Origin: Acidobacteriota bacterium
Lineage (GTDB): Bacteria > Acidobacteriota > Terriglobia > Terriglobales > Acidobacteriaceae
Assembly: GCA_003225005.1 (NCBI GenBank)
Contig: QIAN01000362.1
Location: forward strand, 1 to 32,960
Length of the DNA: 32,960 bases
Reading direction: 5' to 3'
Below are positions 7,801 to 14,199 of this stretch, in pieces. The position numbers were made by a program, and so were the translations under genes. Below the pieces are notes generated by a model. It saw only the letters and a list, made by a program, of their open reading frames with translations. It had not been told where the DNA came from and did no database searches. Every line of letters begins with the position of its first letter. Within the stretch, counting starts at the first letter, position 1.

Positions 7801-9383
7801 TGCGAGCGGTCAATCCCGCGGCGCGAATCGGGGTGAAGCTGGTCTCTGGCGCGGGCGTCGGCATCATCGCCGTCGGGGTGGCGAAGGCGGGCGCTGGTGT
7901 CATCACGATTAGCGGGCACGATGGTGGAACTGGAGCGTCGCCGCTGACCTCCATCAAAAATACCGGGCTGCCGTGGGAAGTGGGATTGCGGGAAGCACAC
8001 TGCGAACTTGCCCGAGCGGGACTGAGGGCAAGAGTGCACCTGCGAGTGGACGGTGGCTTGAAGTTTGGACGGGACGTTGTAATCGCGGCATTGTTAGGCG
8101 CAGATGAATTTGGCTTCGGCACGGCTGCTTTGCTGGCAATCGGATGTGTGATGGCGCGACAGTGCCACTTGAATACTTGTCCCGTGGGGATCGCCACGCA
8201 GGACGCGCAACTGCGCATGCGTTTCAACGGCAAGCCAGAAATGGTGGCGGCTTACTTCCGCGGGGTCGCAGCGGAAGTCCGGAGTCATTTATTCAAACTG
8301 GGGTTGCGTACGCTTGCCGAAGCCAGAGGGCGTGTGGATCTTTTGAAAGAAAAACAAACCCGCTATTCGCACAGCATTCGGCCGCTGCTGGAAACGCCAG
8401 AAATAATAGGCTCCCGTCTTCTATCCGCCGATGTTCCCACAAGGACTGAGGCCGGCCAACGTAGCCCGCTTGATGACCTGCCGGTTCGAAAAGGAACGTC
8501 GCAGCTCTATCCTATTACCAACGCCGATCGCAGCGTGGGAGCGCGACTCTCCGGCGAACTCTTGCGCCGAGGGAGACAGCCGTCCCCGGCAGGCTCGGCC
8601 CGGGGAGGCAAACATCTGGTCCGCCGGTTCCGCGGCGTCGCAGGCCAGAGCTTTGGAACTTTCCTGACGAAAGATGTCAGCTTCCATTTAGTGGGCGAAG
8701 CCAACGACTATGTGGGAAAGGCCATGTGCGGAGGACGGATCGTGGTGACCTCTGGACCGGAAGCCTCTTTGCGTGGCGACGTACTGGTGGGAAACACGGT
8801 GTTGTACGGTGCAACCAGCGGCGAACTTTACGTTGCGGGCCGTGCCGGCGAACGTTTCGCCGTTCGCAACAGCGGGGCTCTGGCTGTGGTCGAAGGCACG
8901 GGGCAACATGCTTGCGAATATATGACCGCGGGAGTCGTGTTGGCGCTAGGGTCAGTTGGCATGAACTTCGGCTCGGGCATGACGGGTGGGCTGGCCTATG
9001 TTTTGCGCGAGCATCTGCAGGCCGGGGTGTGGAATTCGCCGTCGGTCGCGTTAGCGGCGATCGAGGAAGAGGAGCGAGGCTGGCTGCGGCAGGCCTTGGC
9101 TCAACATTGGCGACTGACGGGTAGCCCGGTGGGGCATCGGCTTTGGCGGAATTCCGTGGGGCAACGATTCGCCCGGGTTCAGCCGATCCATCTGCCGTGC
9201 ACAGTGTCCGAGACCTGGGCTCCAGTTCTAGAACGGCTGAAGAAAGCGGAAGAGCATGGCGAAAAAACCGAGAGCAGGCCACCGATTGACCAGGCTCCGT
9301 GGCCCATCGCAACTGCGCAGGGTACCAAGCCGCGACCTCAAGACCTGATTCCTGCCTTGGATCCACCCTGGATTCCGCTATAA
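4857..9383 (+). CDS. gltB: Glutamate synthase, large (alpha) subunit
   Basis: 1508 residues, full family length. It transfers the amide nitrogen of glutamine to 2-oxoglutarate, giving two glutamates. The N-terminal class-II glutaminase domain has D-A-C-G-I-G-F; Cys15 should become the catalytic N-terminal Cys after propeptide removal. L-S-H-R-G-A-V-D follows at about residue 42. The FMN synthase domain has the G-A-I-S-P-E-A-H-R and R-S-N-T-G-E-G-G-E-D motifs. A [3Fe-4S] site is visible as C-V-M-A-R-Q-C-H-L-N-T-C-P-V-G near residue 1097. The C-terminal GXGXG beta-helix contains G-Q-S-F-G-T-F and N-D-Y-V-G-K. The usual small subunit (GltD) is absent from the window, so the electron donor gene must be elsewhere or the enzyme is ferredoxin-linked. 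A linker near residues 1185-1260 is less conserved. A LysR gene follows after 6 bases. Confidence 0.96.
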   Translation: MNWQDPSPGLDHDACGIGFVTRLGAPSSREVVDRALLALDRLSHRGAVDAEGTSGDGAGLMTAIPEEFFRREAGKKGVELPLRFAVGMVFLQEGSEVEARHLIEACAQDAGLNFLAWRGVPTNPAVLGAQALQFMPRIQQVFLAATDRNLDLELQLFLYRKRVESVAPRGTYFCSLSSRTMVYKGLLSPSQLASFYPDLMHPEYRSSFAVFHQRFSTNTRPSWSLAQPFRFVAHNGEINTISGNRRWTRSRDGELRAQWGAGEWFRSLEEEVSDSASFDNAFEGQMRRGFSPAEGMMRMVPPAWEGDDTLSPEMRGWLAQQAWQQEAWDGPAALVFSDGAYLGAKLDRNGLRPLRYVISKDGLLLAGSEAGLVDLEEDEIQERGRLGPGEMLLAEIASGKLWRGNEVAGLLCSTNTTEGATRWITACVERPDRENPRVEESKVGAEQAHAFGTDPVKAEKLKTLKTMAAALGWSEDQFRLLFRPLGVEGKEAVWSMGDDAPPAYLSQLRRSLWDYCKQRFAQVTNPPIDPIREAHVMSLNVYLGTKIALRSPIVDSKQMDGLRRELGRATDLDITFEASGTVAAALSALQSIQQKAAQAAANSAAVVVSDRRVNSQRSAVPVLLAAAAAANGIRQSGRNISLLVETGQAFDAHHVALLIAVGAAAVHPYLALDLASATATGGVASFRSALEVGLRKVLARMGISTLASYRNSCLFEVIGLDREIQEQFFSDAAFVLPGKSLAEVLEDAFVNHVTAFDETAGSASTLRDRGYFRFRKDGERHANSPELVRAMHSFIKSKHSKQEDGFDAYAQLGETREPVALRDLLDFVSATESAEANLGEVESEAAILRRLSTQAMSLGAISPEAHRTIALAMNHIGARSNTGEGGEDPELYRREPEASNKVKQVASGRFGVTAEYLVRAEEIEIKMAQGSKPGEGGQLPSFKVTPYIAQLRHVVPGTSLISPPPHHDVYSIEDLAQLIHDLRAVNPAARIGVKLVSGAGVGIIAVGVAKAGAGVITISGHDGGTGASPLTSIKNTGLPWEVGLREAHCELARAGLRARVHLRVDGGLKFGRDVVIAALLGADEFGFGTAALLAIGCVMARQCHLNTCPVGIATQDAQLRMRFNGKPEMVAAYFRGVAAEVRSHLFKLGLRTLAEARGRVDLLKEKQTRYSHSIRPLLETPEIIGSRLLSADVPTRTEAGQRSPLDDLPVRKGTSQLYPITNADRSVGARLSGELLRRGRQPSPAGSARGGKHLVRRFRGVAGQSFGTFLTKDVSFHLVGEANDYVGKAMCGGRIVVTSGPEASLRGDVLVGNTVLYGATSGELYVAGRAGERFAVRNSGALAVVEGTGQHACEYMTAGVVLALGSVGMNFGSGMTGGLAYVLREHLQAGVWNSPSVALAAIEEEERGWLRQALAQHWRLTGSPVGHRLWRNSVGQRFARVQPIHLPCTVSETWAPVLERLKKAEEHGEKTESRPPIDQAPWPIATAQGTKPRPQDLIPALDPPWIPL

Positions 9384-9384
9384 T
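9357..9384 (+). promoter_or_regulatory. Candidate promoter inside the gltB 3' end driving the LysR gene
   Basis: A perfect TATAAT (9379-9384) spans the gltB stop codon, with TTGGAT (9357-9362) 16 bases upstream. The LysR ATG follows five bases after the -10 box and has a pyrimidine-rich CCTCC, not a Shine-Dalgarno, in front. The regulator could therefore be made from its own leaderless mRNA as well as by read-through from gltB. Confidence 0.5.
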
Positions 9385-9389
9385 CCTCC

Positions 9390-10304
9390 ATGGATTTTGA
9401 TCAGCTCCGCACCTTCCTCGAAGTTGCCAAGCAAGGCAGTTTCTCGCGCGCTGGGCAAAAGGTTTTCCGCTCGCAATCGGCGGTTAGCGCTCAGATCCGG
9501 CAAATCGAATCAGAGTACGGCGAGAGGTTATTGGACCGCTCGGGCAAGACTGTCCGGCTGACTCCGGCGGGCGAAGTTTTCCGTGAGTATGCCCAGCGCA
9601 TGCTAAGCCTGCGAGATGAATCCCTGCGCGCCGTCGCCGACCACGGCAATGATCCCCGAGGTGTGCTGGCTCTCGGCGCTAACGAGGCCACCTGCCTTTA
9701 TGTCCTGCCCAATGTTTTCGCGGAGTATTTGCGACTTTATCCATCGGTGCAGGTGAGCATTTACCGGAACTTCAGTCACAAAATTCTGGAGCGGCTGGAC
9801 AGCGGGGCTATCGATGTGGGGATCGTCACGCTCCCGGTGAAAATGCCGATGCTCAAGGTCAGGACCATATTCCGAGACCGTCTCGTGCTCATGGTGAGCG
9901 CTGACAATCCGCTGGCCCAGCACGACAAGGTCCCCATCAGCATGGTCGTGGAGCAGCCATTGATCCTGCCCCGCACTGGCTTTACGCGGCGGATCATGGA
10001 CAAGCTGTTTCGTCCGTATCGCGACAAACTTCAGGTGCGCATGGAATTGCCCAGCATTGGAATGATCAAGAGTTTCGTGGCGGCGGGACTCGGAGTCTCA
10101 TTGATCAGTGAAAGCTTTGCGCGCGACGAGGTGCAGTCGGGAAAAGTGAAGCTGATTGCGCTGAAGGACAACGAACTCTCACGGGAACTCGGGCTGGCTT
10201 ATCGCCGCAACCGCAGTTTGCCGCGGGCGGCGGAAGTTTTCATTGAACTCCTACAACGCCGAACCGCGCAGTCGGGACAGAAAACGGCCACCCGGACCTC
10301 CTGA
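9390..10304 (+). CDS. LysR-family transcriptional regulator
   Basis: 304 residues. The N-terminal winged HTH (residues 1-60) is clear: M-D-F-D-Q-L-R-T-F-L-E-V-A, G-S-F-S-R-A-G, then Q-S-A-V-S-A-Q-I-R-Q-I-E and the wing L-L-D-R-S-G-K-T-V-R-L-T-P-A-G. A periplasmic-binding-like effector domain follows from about residue 90 (D-V-G-I-V-T-L-P; G-L-G-V-S-L-I-S). It lies directly after gltB and about 5 kb from the divergent sulfur operon, so it could regulate nitrogen (as GltC does in Bacillus) or sulfur genes (as CysB/Cbl do). The sequence does not decide which, and no symbol is assigned. LysR boxes (T-N11-A) were not convincingly located. Confidence 0.92.
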   Translation: MDFDQLRTFLEVAKQGSFSRAGQKVFRSQSAVSAQIRQIESEYGERLLDRSGKTVRLTPAGEVFREYAQRMLSLRDESLRAVADHGNDPRGVLALGANEATCLYVLPNVFAEYLRLYPSVQVSIYRNFSHKILERLDSGAIDVGIVTLPVKMPMLKVRTIFRDRLVLMVSADNPLAQHDKVPISMVVEQPLILPRTGFTRRIMDKLFRPYRDKLQVRMELPSIGMIKSFVAAGLGVSLISESFARDEVQSGKVKLIALKDNELSRELGLAYRRNRSLPRAAEVFIELLQRRTAQSGQKTATRTS

Positions 10305-10417
10305 GGATCGCTTCATTTTTTTTGATGACCTCTATCGAAACTTTCGATTCGCGATGCCTCGGCCCAGGTGTTTGAATCGTTCGAGATTCATAGATTCAGC
10401 GGGGAAGGAGTTTCGCA

Positions 10418-10588
10418 ATGAAATCTGAAAACCCTCCGAGCACTCACAAACCGGAAAACCATGAAGCCCAGGCCGCCCCACGGGAGAGAAGCCGATTCGA
10501 CGATACGGAAGAGACTTATGTGCCTTCGACGGACCTGGAAGATTCCTCTCTAGCACCCACTGGGCTCGATAACCCCTTCTGGATGTAG
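10418..10588 (+). CDS. Small acidic hypothetical protein (56 aa)
   Basis: ATG at 10418 with a strong Shine-Dalgarno (GGGGAAGGAG) eight bases upstream; stop TAG at 10586. The protein is hydrophilic and rich in Pro, Glu, Asp, Ser and Thr, with no membrane segment, and ends P-T-G-L-D-N-P-F-W-M. It looks intrinsically disordered, with a hydrophobic C-terminal tip that might be a docking tail. It follows the LysR gene on the same strand and is followed by a hairpin. No family was recognised. The ribosome site, codon usage and clean termination make it more likely real than chance. Confidence 0.6.
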   Translation: MKSENPPSTHKPENHEAQAAPRERSRFDDTEETYVPSTDLEDSSLAPTGLDNPFWM

Positions 10589-10600
10589 ATACGATTTCGC

Positions 10601-10628
10601 GATGCCGAGCAGGGGGTTGCTCGGCATC
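10601..10628 (+). terminator. Hairpin between convergent genes (terminator-like, no T-tract)
   Basis: Perfect 11-bp inverted repeat GATGCCGAGCA / TGCTCGGCATC around the loop GGGGGT, 12 bases after the 56-aa ORF and about 70 bases beyond the end of lysC on the opposite strand. No run of T follows on either side, so it may act with Rho or as an mRNA-end stabiliser. Confidence 0.55.
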
Positions 10629-10698
10629 AACGATTCCCTCATCTTGAGCGCAAGATGCCTTCGGCTAACCTCGCCGTTGGTTTTCCGGGGATCTCCCG

Positions 10699-12177
10699 CT
10701 AGAATCCGGGCGATTGGTCGGTGTGCGCCGCTTCTGGCGTCCCCACCGAGTCCGACTGAAGCGGAGGTTCAACAGGTATCAGGCGCGGTTTTCGCTGTCC
10801 GCGGCGGCGATGAGTATTCTTCTCCGGGGCGAAGCGGGCGTGGAGGCGGCGAACTGCCTCAGCGACGTCGCGTTCGTGGATCACAAAACTTAAGCTTAAT
10901 TCTGAAGCCCCCTGCGAGATCATCCGTACATTGATACCGGCATCGCCCAGTGCCGTGAATGCCCGGGCCGCAATCCCAGCGCGCCCGCGAATGTTTTCTC
11001 CCAGCAGGCAGACGATCGCTTGCTTGTCCTCGACGGTGACCGCCGCGATCTCTTGCAAATTAGCCAATAAGTCGTCTGTGTTCTGGCCCGTGCGCAGGGT
11101 AAAGGAAACGCTGGCCTCGGAAACGGCAACCAAGTCCGCGCCGCACGCACCGCGATGCAGAATGTGAAAAACCTCCTGGAGAAACCAGTGCGGCGCCGAC
11201 TCACGCGGGGCAGTCAGTGTAACTGTGCTGATGTTTTTCCTGGCCGCGATGGCGGTGAAAACCGAGCGTCCTCGCGGAGGCTGTGACGTGATGCGCGTTC
11301 CAGGACTCTTGGGATTGCGGGAGTTGAGAACCAGGACCGGGATGTTTTTCTCCATCGCCGGCACCAAGGTGGCTGGATGGAGAACTTTCGCGCCGAAGTG
11401 CGCCATCTCCTGCGCTTCGCGGAAGCTGACGCGGCGCAGGCAATGAGCCTGCGGACACAATAACGGGTCCGTCGTCATGATTCCATCCACGTCGGTCCAA
11501 ATCTCGATGGAAGAGGCATTGATTCCAGCCGCAATCAGGGCGGCGGAAAAATCCGAACCACCGCGCCCCAGCGTGGTCGGAATGCCATCGCGTGTCGCGG
11601 AAATGAAACCCGCCAGCACCGGCAGTTGCTGATCAATCAGAAGGGGACGAATCCCAGCTCGCATGCGTTCGTAGGTGTCGCTGTAGTGGGGCGTGGCCCG
11701 TGTGAAATGGCCATTGGTCAGGATGTACTCGCGCGAATCCAACCAAAGTGCGGGCAACCCTCGTGCCGACAAGGCAGAGGCGACAATCTGGCTGGACATA
11801 AGTTCGCCGAAAGAAAGCAGATAATCCGTGCTGCGCGCCGAGAGTTCGCGGATGGCGGCAATGCCCCGGGTGAACTGCTCCAGGACCTCGAACTGCGGGT
11901 CGAGCTTAAGGCGCATTCCGCGGAAACGATCTTCGCCCAATAGCTCCCGCGCCGTGTCGTAATGACGCTGCCGCAGCCCCCGCACTTGAGCCAGCGCAGA
12001 TTCGCCGTCCCCGCAGGCGGCGGTCTGTCCGAGCGTGAGTAATTGGTCCGTGACTCCGTGGAACGCGCTTACCACGACGACCGGTCGGCGTCGCATCCGG
12101 CTCCGTACTATGCCCGCGACTCTCTCAATGGCTTCGGCGTCTTGCACGGATGTCCCGCCAAACTTCATGACCAGCAT
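10699..12177 (-). CDS. lysC: Aspartate kinase (monofunctional)
   Basis: 492 residues. It phosphorylates aspartate, the first step to lysine, threonine, methionine and isoleucine. K-F-G-G-T-S-V at residues 5-11 is the kinase signature, with S-F-G-E-L-M-S-S and T-T-L-G-R-G-G-S-D-F-S-A further on. The C-terminal third carries two ACT domains: one from about N-I-S-T-V-T-L, the second with G-R-A-G-I-A-A-R-A-F and V-R-M-I-S-Q-G-A-S-E-L-S. These are the usual sites of lysine or threonine feedback. A basic, then acidic tail of about 40 residues after the second ACT is not typical. The ATG has a weak GACGGA upstream. An attenuator with a Thr/Ile-rich leader ORF precedes it, pointing to control by threonine (and perhaps isoleucine). 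It stands alone, without asd or hom nearby. Confidence 0.95.
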   Translation of the reverse strand: MLVMKFGGTSVQDAEAIERVAGIVRSRMRRRPVVVVSAFHGVTDQLLTLGQTAACGDGESALAQVRGLRQRHYDTARELLGEDRFRGMRLKLDPQFEVLEQFTRGIAAIRELSARSTDYLLSFGELMSSQIVASALSARGLPALWLDSREYILTNGHFTRATPHYSDTYERMRAGIRPLLIDQQLPVLAGFISATRDGIPTTLGRGGSDFSAALIAAGINASSIEIWTDVDGIMTTDPLLCPQAHCLRRVSFREAQEMAHFGAKVLHPATLVPAMEKNIPVLVLNSRNPKSPGTRITSQPPRGRSVFTAIAARKNISTVTLTAPRESAPHWFLQEVFHILHRGACGADLVAVSEASVSFTLRTGQNTDDLLANLQEIAAVTVEDKQAIVCLLGENIRGRAGIAARAFTALGDAGINVRMISQGASELSLSFVIHERDVAEAVRRLHARFAPEKNTHRRRGQRKPRLIPVEPPLQSDSVGTPEAAHTDQSPGF

Positions 12178-12216
12178 GGTTGCATTCCGTCATCTGCAGG
12201 CGGCGAGTCGTTCACA

Positions 12217-12246
12217 ATAAAAAGCCCACCGGAGTTGCCGGTGGGG
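12217..12246 (-). terminator. Attenuator terminator in the lysC leader
   Basis: On the minus strand CCCACCGG (12245-12238) and CCGGTGGG (12232-12225) form an 8-bp perfect GC-rich stem with loop CAACT, followed by CTTTTTATT. It lies 40-odd bases before the lysC ATG and downstream of the Thr/Ile leader ORF. The preceding CCCC lets the 5' arm also pair with 12297-12289 (CCGGcGGGG), with one C-A mismatch, as an antiterminator. Confidence 0.85.
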
Positions 12247-12270
12247 TCAGCTCGATCTCGCCTTGCTGCT

Positions 12271-12372
12271 TTAGCTCAACCTGATCCACCCCGCCGGATC
12301 GCGTGTCGCACTAATGGTTGCTGTGCTAATCAAAGTCATCATCGCGATCGATACTCGGAGGGAGCGCATCAT
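12271..12372 (-). CDS. Thr/Ile-rich leader peptide of lysC (33 aa)
   Basis: ATG-ATG start at 12372, stop TAA at 12271. Residues 13-23 read T-L-I-S-T-A-T-I-S-A-T: four Thr and two Ile codons in eleven, much like the ThrL peptide upstream of the enteric thrABC operon. The upstream hairpin is a perfect 7-bp pair, GATCGCG (12349-12343) with CGCGATC (12303-12297), and the Thr/Ile codons lie in its loop. The 3' arm abuts CCGGCGGGG (12297-12289), which can pair with the terminator 5' arm. Ribosome stalling at Thr/Ile codons would break the first hairpin, freeing the antiterminator. There is no Shine-Dalgarno, and a TATAAA lies nine bases upstream. A second ATG-ATG at 12342 is a possible later start. 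Function is inferred from architecture. Confidence 0.75.
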   Translation of the reverse strand: MMRSLRVSIAMMTLISTATISATRDPAGWIRLS

Positions 12373-12381
12373 GGAGTAGTT

Positions 12382-12387
12382 TTTATA
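12382..12387 (-). promoter_or_regulatory. Candidate -10 box of the lysC leader transcript
   Basis: TATAAA on the minus strand, nine bases before the leader ORF start. No convincing -35 box was found at 16-19 bases, so the promoter is tentative. The transcript would begin within two or three bases of the ATG. Confidence 0.4.
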
Positions 12388-12639
12388 CACCAGATGGAAG
12401 AAGAGCGGAGCGCAAAAAACCGATGTAACGAATCGAAAGTCCTGATCCTGTCCGGCCGGCGCGTGGCACCGGGCGATCGCCGGAATCGCCCCCTGTCAGG
12501 GGCATGCCTTTTGCCGGCAGCCGGTAAGTAATTGATACTCAATCAGTACCAACCACAAAGCGGGGGAGCACATCCAAGGTTGGTGCATGCACAGCCTGAC
12601 AAAACGCCCGAGACGCTTCCGGTCAGTTCCTCCATACCC

Positions 12640-13404
12640 ATGGACGTCCCTGAGGAGCAGGCCAGTTTATACCGCGAAGTCCTCACCGTGCTCGAGGAGA
12701 AACGCGTGCCCTACGCTGTTTCGGGAGCGTTCGCCCTGCGTCATCACACCGGGATCTGCAGGTTCACGAAAGATCTGGATGTCTTCCTCACAGCGGAGAA
12801 CGCCCCCCGGGCGCTGTCCTATTTGAATCAGCGCGGATTCCATTGCGAGGTTTGCGACCCGGTGTGGTTGGCCAAAGCGCATCGCGACGGCTTCTTCGTG
12901 GATCTTATTACGGGCATGAGCAATGGAGTCATCGTGGTCGACAATTCGTGGATTCAGCGAGCCCACCCTGCGGTGGTGCATGAAGTACAAACCCGGGTAT
13001 TGGCGCCGGAGGAGCTGGTTGCCTCAAAGCTTTTCGTAGCTATGCGTGAGCGCTTTGACGGCGCTGACATTGCACACGTGATCTACGGTACCCACGGCAG
13101 TTTCGATTGGAACCGGGAGATGGAACTTGTTGGGGAACACTGGCAGATGTTGCTTTGGTCTCTAGTGCTGTTCAACTACGTCTACCCGGCACGGAGCCGT
13201 TACGTTCCATCAGGGGTTTGGCAAGAGCTGTTGCAGCGGTTCCAACGGGCCTTGGAACGAAGCGATTCGAGTTTGCGATTTCGTGGCAGTCTGGTGGATG
13301 AAAAGATGTTTGCCATCGACGTGAACGAGTGGCGTCTGGACAATATTCTGGAGGAGACGCGAAGCCTGCGCTTGTCTAAGATTAAGCGAAAGATGCGAGC
13401 GTGA
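12640..13404 (+). CDS. Nucleotidyltransferase-superfamily protein (function unknown)
   Basis: About 254 residues from the ATG at 12640. The frame is open back to a TTG at 12532, but the extra 36 residues are Pro/Ser-rich and the conserved part begins at L-Y-R-E-V-L. The core G-A-F-A-L-R-H-H-T-G then R-F-T-K-D-L-D-V-F-L resembles the minimal nucleotidyltransferase fold, in which a glycine-containing helix is followed by D-x-D; the two Asp in D-L-D would bind metal. Such proteins include antitoxin-linked and standalone orphan members. No HEPN partner gene lies next to it, so a toxin-antitoxin role is not supported. The upstream 12373-12639 holds GC-rich inverted repeats (for example CCCCTG-T-CAGGGG at 12490-12502) and nothing else recognised. 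Confidence 0.7.
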   Translation: MDVPEEQASLYREVLTVLEEKRVPYAVSGAFALRHHTGICRFTKDLDVFLTAENAPRALSYLNQRGFHCEVCDPVWLAKAHRDGFFVDLITGMSNGVIVVDNSWIQRAHPAVVHEVQTRVLAPEELVASKLFVAMRERFDGADIAHVIYGTHGSFDWNREMELVGEHWQMLLWSLVLFNYVYPARSRYVPSGVWQELLQRFQRALERSDSSLRFRGSLVDEKMFAIDVNEWRLDNILEETRSLRLSKIKRKMRA

Positions 13405-13461
13405 ACGTGTCGCGAAGTTGGGCATCCGATTGTCATGGCTTAGAAAGTCTGGAATAAAGCA

Positions 13462-14169
13462 ATGAGAATAGCGGCGACGGCCGATTTGCATTTCAGTCCT
13501 GAACGCTATGCCAAGTTGAAAGACCAGCTTGACCGCGTTCGCGATGAAGCCGATGTCTTCGTTCTGGCGGGGGATCTCACCAACTATGGCCAGCCCAGCG
13601 AAATGGAGCCGCTTTTAAATGTTCTGGTCCGCCTTCGATTGCCCACGGTTGCAGTGCTGGGCAATCATGACTACGAGAGTGGAAAAGAGGAAGAACTGAA
13701 GCGGATGATGGTGGCTGAAGGGATCAAAGTTCTCGATGGTAGCGCCTACGAGCGGGACGGAGTGGGCTTCGCAGGAACCAAGGGCTTTGTGGGAGGCTTT
13801 GGGCGAGGGGTGCTGACTGCATTTGGAGAGCGGGAAGTGAAGGATTTTGTGCGGGCTTCGATCGATGAGGCGCTTAAGCTGGAGCGGGCGATGTCTCAAT
13901 TGCGGGCTAACAAGAGGGTGGTCGTGTTGCACTACTCGCCCGTCGCCGAGACAGTTCAGGGAGAATCGCCGGAGATTTATCCTTTTCTTGGAACATCCCG
14001 CTTGGCCGAGATCGTGGACCGGCATGGAGCGGATTTTGTGGTCCATGGGCACGCACATAACGGAGCTCCTAACGGACGCACCGCAACCGGAGTGCCCGTG
14101 CACAATGTGGCAATTACTCTTCTGCAAGCGCAGCAGCCTTCCGGGGTGTATCGAATATTTGATGTGTAG
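13462..14169 (+). CDS. Calcineurin-like metallophosphoesterase
   Basis: 235 residues. All family metal-binding blocks are present: D-L-H near residues 8-10, A-G-D-L-T-N at 36-41, G-N-H-D at about 67-70, a single H in V-L-H-Y-S-P, and the closing G-H-A-H-N-G. It is therefore an intact dinuclear-metal hydrolase, acting on a phosphomonoester or diester that cannot be told from sequence. There is no signal peptide, so it is cytoplasmic. It lies 57 bases after the nucleotidyltransferase-like gene on the same strand, and the two might be co-transcribed. It converges on dnaE2 with a 30-base gap. Confidence 0.9.
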   Translation: MRIAATADLHFSPERYAKLKDQLDRVRDEADVFVLAGDLTNYGQPSEMEPLLNVLVRLRLPTVAVLGNHDYESGKEEELKRMMVAEGIKVLDGSAYERDGVGFAGTKGFVGGFGRGVLTAFGEREVKDFVRASIDEALKLERAMSQLRANKRVVVLHYSPVAETVQGESPEIYPFLGTSRLAEIVDRHGADFVVHGHAHNGAPNGRTATGVPVHNVAITLLQAQQPSGVYRIFDV

Positions 14170-14199
14170 CTCTGTGCGGTTACCGTTCTCGCGTGAATT

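Noticed and set aside
6996-8039. 347-codon minus-strand frame opposite gltB
   Set aside because: It lies wholly within the conserved FMN domain of gltB, has Arg/His/Gln-rich composition and no recognised motif; it is a high-GC shadow frame.
12043-12531. 162-codon plus-strand frame across the lysC start
   Set aside because: It covers the lysC 5' end and its leader in antisense, with no recognisable protein features.
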